NCBI RefSeq assembly: GCF_030818415.1
Contig: NZ_JAUTAE010000001.1
Location: forward strand, 2,878,001 to 2,942,000
Origin: Sphingomonas sp. SORGH_AS_0950
Lineage (GTDB): Bacteria; Pseudomonadota; Alphaproteobacteria; Sphingomonadales; Sphingomonadaceae
Reading direction: 5' to 3'
Length of the DNA: 64,000 nucleotides
The notes under the pieces were generated by a model. The model saw nothing but the letters and a program-made list of their open reading frames with translations, was not told the origin of the DNA and did not search any database. This document shows positions 27,761 through 36,835 of the stretch, piece after piece. How positions within the stretch are numbered: position 1 is the stretch's first letter; the number at the start of each line of letters is the position of its first letter. A program made the translations under genes and the position numbers.

Positions 27761-30700
27761 ATGTCCGCAGATACCGAAGCCTCCGTCGCGCCGAGCATCC
27801 ATGCCTCGATCGCTCCGGCCCCGGCGCTGCGGCCCGACCGCCCCTATGCGCGGGACGAACTGCTCCACGAGCTGTTCGACGCGACCTGCCGGGACCGGGG
27901 CTGGACGACCGCGCTGAAGCTGATCGGCGCGGACGAGGAATTCGGCCGCTCGACCGAATGGACCTATGACATGCTGGCGCAGCGCAGCCTGTCGCTGGCG
28001 CACCGGCTCCGCGCGCTGGGGGTGGGCAGGGGCGACCGCGTCGTCCTGTGCCTGCCGCGCGGGCTGGACCAGTATATGGCGATCCTGGGCGTGCTGCGCG
28101 CCGGGGCCGCCTATGTGCCCGTCGACTGGGGCTATCCGCAGGACCGCATCGCCTACATCATCGAGGATAGCGGCGCGGCGCTGACCATCACCACGAGCGC
28201 GCGGGCGGGGGAGATTCCGGGGCGGACTTTGTGCCTGGACGCCGAATTGGGCGATCTCGCCGCCGAGCCGCCGCTGCCGATGGGGCGCACGGTGACGGAA
28301 TCGGACCCGCACGACCTGGCCTATATCATCTATACCTCGGGCACGACCGGGCGGCCCAAGGGGGTGATGATCACCCATGCCAATGCCTGCCATCTGGTCC
28401 GCTCCGAAAGCGCGATCCTGGCGCTGGAGCCGGGCGACATCGTGTTCGGCGGGTTCAGCCTGGCCTTCGACATGTCGGTCGAGACGATGTGGAGCGCCTT
28501 CTTCGTCGGCGCGAAACTGCTCGTCGCGACCGAGGCGCTGGCGTCGAGCGGGCCCGATGTCGCGATCGCGCTGGCCGAGGAAAAGGCGACCGTCTGGCAC
28601 GTCGTCCCCTCGCTGATCGCGCTGGTCGAGCATCCGGTGCCCACGCTCCGCCTGATCAACATGGGGGGCGAGGCGTGCCCGGCGGACCTGCCGCGTCGCC
28701 TCGCGCGGCCGGGCTTGCGGCTGCTCAACACCTATGGCCCGACCGAGACTTCGGTGACCGCGACCTGGACCGAGGTGCAGCCGGGCAAGCGTATCACCAT
28801 CGGCAAGCCGCTGCCCGGCTATACCGCCTGGATCGTCGACGAGGCGTTGCAACCCGTGGAAGCGGGGCAGGAGGGCGAGCTGGTGATCGGCGGCCCCGGC
28901 GTCGGCGTCGGTTACGTCAACCGCCCCGACCTGACCGCCGAGAAATTCACCATGACCCCGTTCGACACCGTGTCGGGCGGGCCGGAGCGCATCTATCGCT
29001 CGGGCGATCTCGTCCGGCTGGACGCGGCGGGCGACATCGATTTCGTCGGGCGCATCGACACCCAGGTCAAGATTCGCGGCTTCCGCGTCGAACTGGCCGA
29101 GATCGAGGCGGTGATCGGCGAGGCTCCGGGCGTCGCGCAGGCGGTCGTCCATCTGTTCACCGATGCCGACGGCTCCGAATTCCTGGCCGCCTTCCTCGTC
29201 GCGCGCGGCGGCGAGACGATCGACATCGCCGATATCAAGGCGCGCGTGACCGAGCGGCTGCCCAATTACATGCGCCCTGCGGCGTACCAGCAACTTGTGG
29301 CGCTGCCGACGCTGCCCGCCTCGGGCAAGGTGGACCGCAAGGCGCTGCTCAAGCCCGAGGTGACGGTCGACACCGGTCGCGCCATCGAGGCCCCCGCGAC
29401 CCCGATGGAGGAACAGCTCCATCGCATCTGGGCCGAAGCCTTCGCGCCGCAGCCGGTATCCGTCACCGACGATCTGTTCGAGGATCTGGGCGGCCACTCG
29501 CTGAAGGCCGCACGGCTCGTCTCGGCGGCGCGCAAGGTGCCGGGGCTGGCCGGGCTGTCGCTGGAGGATCTCTACGCCGCGCCGACCATCCGCGCGCTGG
29601 CGCTGCGCATCGGCGGGACCGCGCCCGTCGCGGTGGCGACCGAGGCGAGTTTCCACCGCGTCCCCGAATGGCAGCGGATGCTGTGTGTCGCCGCGCAGAC
29701 CGTCGCGCTGCTGCCCATCTATACCATTGCCGGGCTGCAATGGTTCTTCCCTTACGTCGCCTATACCCATCTGGCGGGGCGGATGAGCCGGATCGACGCG
29801 CTGGTCCTCAGCGCGCTATTCTTCACCATCGTCCCCGTCGCCTCGATGCTGTTCTCGATTGCGGCCAAGTGGCTGATCGCCGGGCGGTTCAAGGCGGGCG
29901 AGTATCCGCTCTGGGGCTGGACCTATTTCCGCTGGTGGCTGGTGCGCCGGATCATCGCGGTGACGGCGACCCCCTATCTGGCGGGCACCCCGATGATCCG
30001 GGGATATTATCGGATGCTCGGCGCCAGGATCGGCAAGCGCGCCTATATCGGCACCGGCATCATCGACACCGCCGACCTGTTTGCGTGCGGCGACGACGCC
30101 ATCGTCAGCGACCAGGCGGTGCTGGCGACCAGCTCGGTCGAGCGCGGGTTGCTGCGGTTGGGCACGGTCCATCTCGGCGCACGGTCCTTTGTCGGGTCGC
30201 AGGCGGTGGTCGGGCGGAATGCGCGGCTGGAGGAGGATGCGATCCTCGACGACATGTCCGCGCTCCCGGCCGAGACGGTGATTCCGGCGCGGCAACGCTG
30301 GACCGGATCGCCCGCCGCCTTCGACCAGATAGTGGAGCCCGGCACGGTGCGGACCGCGAAGAGCGGCACGGCGTCGCTGGGGCTGCTGATCGGCGCGCTG
30401 CTGCTGCCGATCCTCGCCATCCTGCCCATCGCACCGGGCCTGATCGCGCTGATCGAGCTGGACTGGGCGACGACCGGCTATGGCTATATGCTCGTCTCGC
30501 CGCTGCTCGCCGCGACCTATATCGTAATGATGTGCGTGCTGACCGTGTTGGCCAAGCGGTTGCTGCTCGGCCGGGTCGCGCCGGGCGTCTATGACCTGAA
30601 CAGCGGCTTCTATGTCCGCTACTGGATGGTCAAGCAGATCAACGATCTGGCGCTGCGGCTGCTGCACCCGATCTTCGCGACGCTGTACGTCATCCCCTGG

Positions 30701-31765
30701 TATCGCGCGCTGGGCGTCAAGGTCGGGCGGCGCGCGGAGATTTCGACCGCCAGCGCGATCATCCCCGACCTGGTCGAGATCGGGCCGGAGAGCTTCATCG
30801 CGGACTCAGTTATCTTCGGCGCGGCCAAGATCGGGCACGGCACCATCGAGCTGGCCCATACCAAGATCGGCCGCCGCAGCTTCATCGGCAATTCCGCGCT
30901 GCTGCCGACCGGCGCGCAGATCGGCGACGAGGTGTTGATCGGCGTCCTGTCCAAGCCCCCCGCCGACCCCGCGCTCGCGACCGAGGCGGGGAGCACCTGG
31001 TTCGGCTCGCCCGCCTTCAAGCTGCCGGTGCGCCAGGTCGCGACGATGTTCGACGAGGGCGCACGCTTCAACCCGTCGCGCGGCCTGATCGCCACGCGTC
31101 TGTCGATCGAGGCGATCCGCACCACCCTGTCGCTGACCGCCTTTCTGGTGTTCTTCAGCATGTTGCTCTCGGTGGTCGGCGATCTCGACGATCTGGAGCG
31201 CGGCGGGCTGGTCATCGTCTCGACCTTCCCCTTCCTCTATCTGGGCTTTTGCCTGGCCTGCGGGGCGTTTGTGCTGGCGCTGAAATGGCTGGTCGTCGGG
31301 CGGTACAAGACGACCACCGCGCCGCTGTGGAGCACCTTTGTCTGGCGGACCGAGCTGGTGACGGCGACCTATGAGAATCTGGCGGTCAGCAACCTGCTCG
31401 AACCGTTGCGCGGCACGCCGTGGATCGGGCTCTATCTGCGGCTGATGGGCGCGAAGGTCGGGCGGCGCTGCTATATCGACACCACCGACCTGACCGAGCA
31501 TGATCTGGTCACGATCGGCGATGATGTCGCGCTGAACGACTATGCCGGGCTCCAGACGCATCTGTTCGAGGACCGGGTGATGAAGGTCGGCGCGATCACC
31601 GTCGGCGACCGCGCGACCATCGGCTCGCTGGCGATCGTGCTCTACGATGCCGAGATCGGGGCGGACGCGCAGCTGGGCGACCTGTCGGTGGTGATGAAGG
31701 GCGAGACGCTGCCCGACGGCACCAACTGGGAAGGCAGCCCGGCGCGCATCGTCACCGGGGGATGA
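27761..31765 (+). CDS. Membrane-bound Pls-like NRPS: A-T-(2TM + soluble domain)x3, epsilon-poly-amino-acid synthetase family
   Basis: 1334 residues (Streptomyces epsilon-poly-lysine synthetase is 1319). The adenylation domain spans about 30-530 (A3 YTSGTTGRPKG, FDMSVETMW, YGPTE, A10 SGKVDRKAL). A carrier domain has Ser580 in DLGGHSLKA. Six predicted transmembrane helices (about 641-663, 681-704, 872-897, 910-936, 1121-1140, 1150-1178) are separated by three soluble domains with hexapeptide-like turns, the TIGR02353 'NRPS terminal domain'. There is no condensation or thioesterase domain. In Pls the three soluble domains join residues iteratively at the membrane. My manual ten-residue code is D-M-E-H-I-M-T-V-T-K; the acidic residue at the third position hints at a basic amino acid. 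An AGGAAA SD precedes the ATG. The product is unknown. Confidence 0.9.
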   Translation: MSADTEASVAPSIHASIAPAPALRPDRPYARDELLHELFDATCRDRGWTTALKLIGADEEFGRSTEWTYDMLAQRSLSLAHRLRALGVGRGDRVVLCLPRGLDQYMAILGVLRAGAAYVPVDWGYPQDRIAYIIEDSGAALTITTSARAGEIPGRTLCLDAELGDLAAEPPLPMGRTVTESDPHDLAYIIYTSGTTGRPKGVMITHANACHLVRSESAILALEPGDIVFGGFSLAFDMSVETMWSAFFVGAKLLVATEALASSGPDVAIALAEEKATVWHVVPSLIALVEHPVPTLRLINMGGEACPADLPRRLARPGLRLLNTYGPTETSVTATWTEVQPGKRITIGKPLPGYTAWIVDEALQPVEAGQEGELVIGGPGVGVGYVNRPDLTAEKFTMTPFDTVSGGPERIYRSGDLVRLDAAGDIDFVGRIDTQVKIRGFRVELAEIEAVIGEAPGVAQAVVHLFTDADGSEFLAAFLVARGGETIDIADIKARVTERLPNYMRPAAYQQLVALPTLPASGKVDRKALLKPEVTVDTGRAIEAPATPMEEQLHRIWAEAFAPQPVSVTDDLFEDLGGHSLKAARLVSAARKVPGLAGLSLEDLYAAPTIRALALRIGGTAPVAVATEASFHRVPEWQRMLCVAAQTVALLPIYTIAGLQWFFPYVAYTHLAGRMSRIDALVLSALFFTIVPVASMLFSIAAKWLIAGRFKAGEYPLWGWTYFRWWLVRRIIAVTATPYLAGTPMIRGYYRMLGARIGKRAYIGTGIIDTADLFACGDDAIVSDQAVLATSSVERGLLRLGTVHLGARSFVGSQAVVGRNARLEEDAILDDMSALPAETVIPARQRWTGSPAAFDQIVEPGTVRTAKSGTASLGLLIGALLLPILAILPIAPGLIALIELDWATTGYGYMLVSPLLAATYIVMMCVLTVLAKRLLLGRVAPGVYDLNSGFYVRYWMVKQINDLALRLLHPIFATLYVIPWYRALGVKVGRRAEISTASAIIPDLVEIGPESFIADSVIFGAAKIGHGTIELAHTKIGRRSFIGNSALLPTGAQIGDEVLIGVLSKPPADPALATEAGSTWFGSPAFKLPVRQVATMFDEGARFNPSRGLIATRLSIEAIRTTLSLTAFLVFFSMLLSVVGDLDDLERGGLVIVSTFPFLYLGFCLACGAFVLALKWLVVGRYKTTTAPLWSTFVWRTELVTATYENLAVSNLLEPLRGTPWIGLYLRLMGAKVGRRCYIDTTDLTEHDLVTIGDDVALNDYAGLQTHLFEDRVMKVGAITVGDRATIGSLAIVLYDAEIGADAQLGDLSVVMKGETLPDGTNWEGSPARIVTGG

Positions 31766-32331
31766 CGCCGCTCTGGCATGACGGCGCGCTGGACGCGTTG
31801 GACGCGGATGGCCCGGTGATCTGGCGGACCGAGGATCCGGGGGCGGGGCGGCGAGCGGGGCTGGCCGCGCGGTTGCTCGCCCGGCTCGGCAGCCTCGATC
31901 CGCAGGCGGTCATGCTGGCGCGCAGCCCGGCGGGGCAGCCACAGGTCGTGGTCCCGCGCGGCTGGCATCTCGGCCTGTCGGGGCGCGGCGGCCAGTGCCT
32001 GATCGGTGCGGCGCGCCGGCCGATCGCGGTCGACCGCGAGCTGATCGAGGAGGCCCCGCCGCTCTGGGACATGCTGACCCCGCTGGAAGCACAGGCGCTG
32101 CGCGCCGCGCCGCCGGGTGACCGGTCGCGGCAATGGCTGCGCCGCTGGACGATCAAGGAAGCGCACGCCAAGCTGGTCGGCGCGCCCCGGCGGCTGGCGG
32201 CGGAGTCGATCGAGACCCGGCTGATCGATTCGGTCATGGCGACAGCGACCTGTGAGGGCATGTCTCGCTGCTGGAGCCGTGAGGCGGGTGGCGCGTTCGA
32301 CACCGTGGCTCTTTGGGACGATACGCTATGA
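31762..32331 (+). CDS. 4'-phosphopantetheinyl transferase (Sfp-like)
   Basis: 189 residues. The transferase signature WTIKEAHAKLVG (family W-x-x-K-E-A-x-x-K) is at about 129-140, with the Mg-binding Glu at 133. The upstream metal Asp region reads PIAVDREL, a slightly degenerate form of the G-[IV]-D-x-E motif. It converts the apo carrier domain of the adjacent synthetase to its holo form using coenzyme A. It starts inside the synthetase stop codon (ATGA) and its stop overlaps the next start, so the partner relationship is strongly implied by coupling. Confidence 0.9.
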   Translation: MTPLWHDGALDALDADGPVIWRTEDPGAGRRAGLAARLLARLGSLDPQAVMLARSPAGQPQVVVPRGWHLGLSGRGGQCLIGAARRPIAVDRELIEEAPPLWDMLTPLEAQALRAAPPGDRSRQWLRRWTIKEAHAKLVGAPRRLAAESIETRLIDSVMATATCEGMSRCWSREAGGAFDTVALWDDTL

Positions 32332-32867
32332 CCGACCTCGCCGTCCGCCGTTACGAACAGGCCGACTACGCCGCCGTGCTGGCGATCTTCGACGACAATC
32401 GGGCGGACTATTTCGGCGCGGGCGACCGCGAATGGCTGGAGGAGACGTTGGACGATCCCGACGGCCCGGCCTTCGTGGTTGTGCTGGACGGGGTGGCGGT
32501 GGCGTTCGGCGGCTATGAACTCTGGGAGCATTACAACAAGGCGCTGCTCTATTGGGGCATGGCGGCGCGGCGTTGCCACGGCATGGGGCTGGGCCGGTTG
32601 CTGCTGTTCGAGCGGCTGCTCCATATCGCCACCCATGCCGATCCGCCGACCCGCTATGTCACCGTGGACACCTCGCCACGGGTTGCGCCCTTTTTCCAGC
32701 GCTGCGGCTTCGAACAGACCGCCGTCTGGCCCGAGGGCTATCGCTCGGGCATGACGATGCACGAATTGCGCTTCGATCTGGCGGAGGTCCCGGCGGCAAC
32801 GCTGAGGGCATGGCGCGACGCGGCACTGGACAGGGCGCGGCGCCGTCTGGGTAGCGTCGGGGGCTAG
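32328..32867 (+). CDS. GNAT-family N-acetyltransferase
   Basis: 179 residues with the GNAT fold: beta1-alpha1 AVRRYEQADYAAVLAIFDDN, a central FVVVLDGVAVAFGGYEL, the acyl-CoA pyrophosphate loop region RRCHGMGLGRLLLFERLL (Q/R-x-x-G-x-G/A type) and the C-terminal VAPFFQRCGFEQT. It is the last gene of the operon and overlaps the PPTase stop (ATGA). Linked to a poly-amino-acid synthetase, it could acetylate the polymer, its monomer or a self-toxic product; this is inference, since GNAT substrates cannot be predicted here. Confidence 0.85.
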   Translation: MTDLAVRRYEQADYAAVLAIFDDNRADYFGAGDREWLEETLDDPDGPAFVVVLDGVAVAFGGYELWEHYNKALLYWGMAARRCHGMGLGRLLLFERLLHIATHADPPTRYVTVDTSPRVAPFFQRCGFEQTAVWPEGYRSGMTMHELRFDLAEVPAATLRAWRDAALDRARRRLGSVGG

Positions 32868-32874
32868 TCCGGTG

Positions 32875-33001
32875 AAGCCCCTCTCCCGGCAGGGGGAGGG
32901 GTTGGGGAGGGGCGAGGGCCACGGGCTTTGGGCTCGGTGAGACCCCATGCCCTCCCCCGACCCCTCCCGCCTGCGGGAGGGGAGAGGTCCGGACGGGCGT
33001 C
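32875..33001. repeat. 127-bp GC-rich repeat, tandem copy 1
   Basis: It begins AAGCCCCTCTCCCGGCAGGG and ends GGTCCGGACGGGCGTC, with internal CCCTCCCCC / GGGAGGGG inversions. It is nearly identical to 33055-33181. It fills the tail-to-tail gap between the GNAT and DUF3857 genes. Related sequence appears at 63613-63726. Confidence 0.9.
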
Positions 33002-33002
33002 G

Positions 33003-33054
33003 GATCGTTCACCAGCCCTGCGCCCATTCGTCATAGCGGAGGGCCCGGCCCATA
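33003..33054 (-). pseudogene. Remnant resembling the 3' end of the DUF3857 gene
   Basis: Between the two 127-bp repeats, the minus strand reads ..RALRYDEWAQGW-stop. This matches the C-terminus of the adjacent DUF3857 protein (..RAVRYAGMAGGWGTF) in register relative to each repeat copy. It looks like what remains of a duplicated gene end after deletion. It is short, so the call is tentative. Confidence 0.5.
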
Positions 33055-33181
33055 AAGCCCCTCTCCCGGCAAGGGGAGGGGTTGGGGAGGGGCGATGGCC
33101 ACGGGTTATGGGCTCGGTGAGACCCCATGCCCTCCCCCGACCCCTCCCGCTTGCGGGAGGGGAGAGGTCCGAACGGGCGTC
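33055..33181. repeat. 127-bp GC-rich repeat, tandem copy 2
   Basis: A second copy of the 32875-33001 repeat, differing at few positions (for example CAAGG for CAGGG and CCGAACGG for CCGGACGG). Its last two bases overlap the stop codon of the DUF3857 gene. Confidence 0.9.
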
Positions 33182-36100
33182 AGAACGTACCCCAACCCCC
33201 CGCCATCCCGGCATAGCGGACCGCGCGGCCATATTTGGCGAGTTCGGCCTGCACCTCGGGCAGCGCGCGGGCCTTGTCCATCGTCTCGACCATCTCGGCC
33301 TCCAGCGACGTGCGGTGCGGGGAGGGCGGCTGGATCAGGAACAGGCCGATCGCCTGCTCCCGGCTGTCCTCGGCGCGCAGGCGGGCGATCAGATGCTCGC
33401 CGATCGCCTTCACGTCGCCCCGGCATGCCGCGGCGGAGGTCGTCGCGCTCCAGTTCTCGGCGGGCTTGGCGGCCAGCCGGTCCTCGTCGGCTTTCGCCTC
33501 CGCCGCATGGCCCAGCCGGTGCTGCGCACAGGCGCGGTTGGACCAGATCCACATCTTGCCATAGAGGCTGATCTTCGGGCCCTGCCCGGCCTCCAGCGCG
33601 GTCAGGCTGTCGATGCTCGCCTGATAGCGTCCGGCGGCGGTCAGCGTCTCGGCGCGGTTTATCGCCAGCGAGACCAGCTCGGGATATTGCTCCATCCCCA
33701 GCGCCAGCATCCGGTCATATTGCGCCACCGCCTCGTCGGTCCGGCCCAGCGAGCGCAGATTCTCGGCATATTCGTTGGCCAGCCAGAAGCCGTCATGGCC
33801 GACCATCTCGATCCGCGCGGTGTCGGTGGCGAGCGCCTTGCCCGCCGCGATCGCCTCCTGATAGCGGCCGAGCGTGCGCAGCGTGCGCATCTGTTCGGTG
33901 ACCGCCTTGTAATCGCGCGGCGCGGCGCTGGCGGCGGCCTCCGCGCTGGCGGCGGCGCTGGTCAGCGACTGGCGGAAGCCGTCGGCGACCAGCCGCTCCA
34001 TGTCGCCCCACAGCGGCTGGTGCCGCCTGTCGGTGGCCAGCGCCAGCAGCGCGGGCGTCGGCGGGGTCCTGGCCAGCCCGGCCCGCACGGCGGCGAGATC
34101 GCCCCGGCGGCTCTGCGCCACGATCGCGCAGCCCAGCATGCTGCCGCCGAAGGCGGTGCGCGGCGATTGCTGCCATTCGCTGTCGGACAGGACGATGCAC
34201 AGATCCTCATGGGCCTTCGTCCGCGCCTCGGCGGGCAAGGTCTGGATCTTCTGGAGTGCGGCGCGAACCCATGCATCTTCGAGTCCGGTGACGATCGCGG
34301 GCTGGGCGGCACGGGTGCGCTGCAAGGCCTTCACGACCGAGTCCGGCGTTCCCAGATCCAGCTCATAGGCGATCCACATCCGGAACACCTCGGGATTGCC
34401 GTCGAACTGCGCGGTCGCCGACTGGAATGCGGCGAGCGCCGCCTGCGGACGCCGCAGATCGGACAGCACCGCCGCCTTCAGCCCGTCGACCATCCCCGCC
34501 ATCGGCGAGGGGTGCGGCAGCTTTTCGGACATCGCGGCGATCAGCGACAGCGCCTCGATCTTCGACGGCTGGTCCGGCTTCTGGATCAGCGCCATCAGCT
34601 TTTCCAGGTCGGGCCGGATCGTCGCCGTCAGGGCGGGGTCGAGCCCGGCAGGCATTCCCGAGGGGCGCGGGGACTTTTCCAGATAGAATTCGATGCCCGT
34701 CTCGTTCGAGACCTTCTCCGACACGGCATAGACCGCCTCCGCCTCGGCGGCGGGCACCATGTCGCGCGGGCCGGTGTCGAGTCGATAGACGATGTGCAGG
34801 CCGTCGGGCAGCTTGGTCGAGCGGCGCGAGAAGGCCACCGGCCCGCCCTTGGCCTCGACATCGTCCAGCGGCTCGAGCAGCCGGTCCTTGACCCGCAGGT
34901 CGATCGTCTGCTCGTTCACCACATGGTCGGGCAGCGCCAGCGGCTGGCGGCGCGGATCATCCTGCCGGTCGGGCAGGATGTCCTGTGCGGCATAGGCGCG
35001 GGTGATCAGCTTGGCGGACAGCTTGGCCTTGTCGAACGCGGCGCGCGACATCGTATAGTCCTCGACCATCGTCACCACATTGGCGTCGCGATCGTCGGTC
35101 TGGACCAGCGGCTTGCCCTCGACCAGTTCGGGAAAGCGCTTGCGATAGAAAGCGAGATTGTCGTCCGCGATCTTGCGCGCGGAGGTCGAGGCCCAGCTGC
35201 CGCGCACCTGGTCGGCGCGGGCGTCGGTATAGCGGGTCACGACGTGCAGGGTCATCGCGACCTCGGCCTTTTCGTCGACCGCGAATTCCTCGACCACGGT
35301 CATGCGCCCGGCCCGCTCGCCATAGCCCGCCATCGGCTCGAGCGCCGCCTGGCCGTCGCGGATCGGCAGCGCATGGCCCAGATTGGAGGGGACGATCGCG
35401 GTCCCCCGGCCGCCGCGATGGGTGCCGGTCGGGTCGATCCACAGCACCCGTCCGTCGAGGACCGCACGGACGATGACATGGTCGAACACCAGCGGCGAGG
35501 GCAGGCGCTCGGTCAGCCGGGGGCCGTCGGTCGTCGACACCAGCGCAGGCACCGCGTCGATGCCCAGCCGCCGCAGCGCCACCGCCAGCAACAGGCTCTT
35601 GTCCTTGCAGTCGCCGTAACCGCGCGCCAGCACCACGCCGGGCCGCCGCGGCACGAACGAGCCCTCGCCCAGCTCCTCACCGACATAGCGGATATTGTCC
35701 TGGATATAGCGGGTCGCGGCGGTCAGCCGGTCGGCGGGGGCGGGCGACGCCTTGGCGATGGCGTCCAGCCGCGCGGCGAAGTCGGCGGGCAGCGTGTCGT
35801 CGCCCCGGTAGAGCCCGGTCGCCCAGGTCGCGACCTCGCCCCAGTCGCGCATCGTCGAGATCTCGCCCAGTCCCCACTGGAACACGCCGCCGGGCACATT
35901 GTCCTCGCCCTTCATCGGCGCGGGATCGGTGACGCTCCATTCCCATTCGGTGCCGCGATCGGTCTTGCGCGGCGGAAAGGCGATGTCGCTGTTGATCGCC
36001 TTGAAACGCGGCGTCATCCCCTCGGGCCAGACGAACCGCAGGCTGCGCATCGCCAGCGGCTCGGAGAAACGCTGGGAGAAACCGTAAAAGGCATGGCCCG

Positions 36101-36677
36101 CCCACAGGCTGGACCGGGCATGGACCGTGGTCGCGTAATCGACGATGTCGCCGACCCGCACGTCGCGCAGATTGGCGATGACCTTCATCGTGCCGCTGAC
36201 GATCCCGTCCTCCAGATCGTCCTCGCGCTCGACCACGCGGAACTGCGTGTCGCGGGTCAGGTCGATGACCTTGCCGTCGCGGATCAGGTGGACGAAGTGG
36301 ACGCCCAGCGTCTCGAAGGCCGGATTATAGGCCATGGTGATCTGACCGGCCGACTCCAGCCCGCTGCGGTTGATGACCTTGCTCGTCAGGCGGAACCAGT
36401 CGTCATGACCGTCCGGGCGCGAGCGATATTGCGCATCGTTGAGCAGATAGACGACGCCGTCCTGCGCCCGCTCCACGCGCGGTTTCGTCGCCTCGGGGAT
36501 GGCAAGCGTGCGGACCCAGTCGGGCATCGGCTCGACCGCCGGGGCCTGCGCGGCGGCGGGGCCCGCGGTCTCCACCGCCACGGCGACCGGTCGGGCGGCG
36601 TGAAGCGGAAAGGCGGCGACGCCCGCCATCAGAAGCGCCGGCGCCAGCCGGTGCCGCGGCACGAATATGGTACGCAC
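33180..36677 (-). CDS. DUF3857 / transglutaminase-like protein with C-terminal TPR region
   Basis: 1165 residues with an N-terminal signal-like hydrophobic segment (ALLMAGVAAFPLHA). A DUF3857 domain (about 60-230) is followed by a transglutaminase-like fold with Cys in RGYGDCKDKSLLLAVALRRLG, His in PLVFDHVIVRA and Asp in VLWIDPTGT. This full Cys-His-Asp set suggests catalytic competence. A DUF3858-like stretch follows, and the C-terminal about 450 residues form helical TPR-like repeats (LGRTDEAVAQYDRMLALG, AGRYQASIDSLTALEAG). It is predicted periplasmic. The function of this common Bacteroidetes/proteobacterial architecture is unknown. No neighbour suggests a substrate. Confidence 0.88.
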   Translation of the reverse strand: MRTIFVPRHRLAPALLMAGVAAFPLHAARPVAVAVETAGPAAAQAPAVEPMPDWVRTLAIPEATKPRVERAQDGVVYLLNDAQYRSRPDGHDDWFRLTSKVINRSGLESAGQITMAYNPAFETLGVHFVHLIRDGKVIDLTRDTQFRVVEREDDLEDGIVSGTMKVIANLRDVRVGDIVDYATTVHARSSLWAGHAFYGFSQRFSEPLAMRSLRFVWPEGMTPRFKAINSDIAFPPRKTDRGTEWEWSVTDPAPMKGEDNVPGGVFQWGLGEISTMRDWGEVATWATGLYRGDDTLPADFAARLDAIAKASPAPADRLTAATRYIQDNIRYVGEELGEGSFVPRRPGVVLARGYGDCKDKSLLLAVALRRLGIDAVPALVSTTDGPRLTERLPSPLVFDHVIVRAVLDGRVLWIDPTGTHRGGRGTAIVPSNLGHALPIRDGQAALEPMAGYGERAGRMTVVEEFAVDEKAEVAMTLHVVTRYTDARADQVRGSWASTSARKIADDNLAFYRKRFPELVEGKPLVQTDDRDANVVTMVEDYTMSRAAFDKAKLSAKLITRAYAAQDILPDRQDDPRRQPLALPDHVVNEQTIDLRVKDRLLEPLDDVEAKGGPVAFSRRSTKLPDGLHIVYRLDTGPRDMVPAAEAEAVYAVSEKVSNETGIEFYLEKSPRPSGMPAGLDPALTATIRPDLEKLMALIQKPDQPSKIEALSLIAAMSEKLPHPSPMAGMVDGLKAAVLSDLRRPQAALAAFQSATAQFDGNPEVFRMWIAYELDLGTPDSVVKALQRTRAAQPAIVTGLEDAWVRAALQKIQTLPAEARTKAHEDLCIVLSDSEWQQSPRTAFGGSMLGCAIVAQSRRGDLAAVRAGLARTPPTPALLALATDRRHQPLWGDMERLVADGFRQSLTSAAASAEAAASAAPRDYKAVTEQMRTLRTLGRYQEAIAAGKALATDTARIEMVGHDGFWLANEYAENLRSLGRTDEAVAQYDRMLALGMEQYPELVSLAINRAETLTAAGRYQASIDSLTALEAGQGPKISLYGKMWIWSNRACAQHRLGHAAEAKADEDRLAAKPAENWSATTSAAACRGDVKAIGEHLIARLRAEDSREQAIGLFLIQPPSPHRTSLEAEMVETMDKARALPEVQAELAKYGRAVRYAGMAGGWGTF

Positions 36678-36835
36678 GTCTCTATTCCCCCCAGATCCCC
36701 GGCCGCGACGCTATGGCGCGTCGGAAATCCTGGCAAGGGGGGACGGGGGGCGGCGGAAACGGCGCGCGGTGGTGCGGATCGGCGGATGATGCTAAGCCAT
36801 TGACGGATATAGCCATAACCGATCGGGAGAGGATC

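Noticed and set aside
27761..31765. Siderophore NRPS linked to the nearby TonB receptor
   Set aside because: The protein has no condensation, cyclisation or thioesterase domain. Its three membrane domains fit Pls-type polymer synthesis, and the adjacent receptor is on the opposite strand.
32928..36803. 1291-residue plus-strand frame opposite the DUF3857 gene
   Set aside because: It is a shadow of the conserved transglutaminase gene, with low-complexity composition and no motifs.
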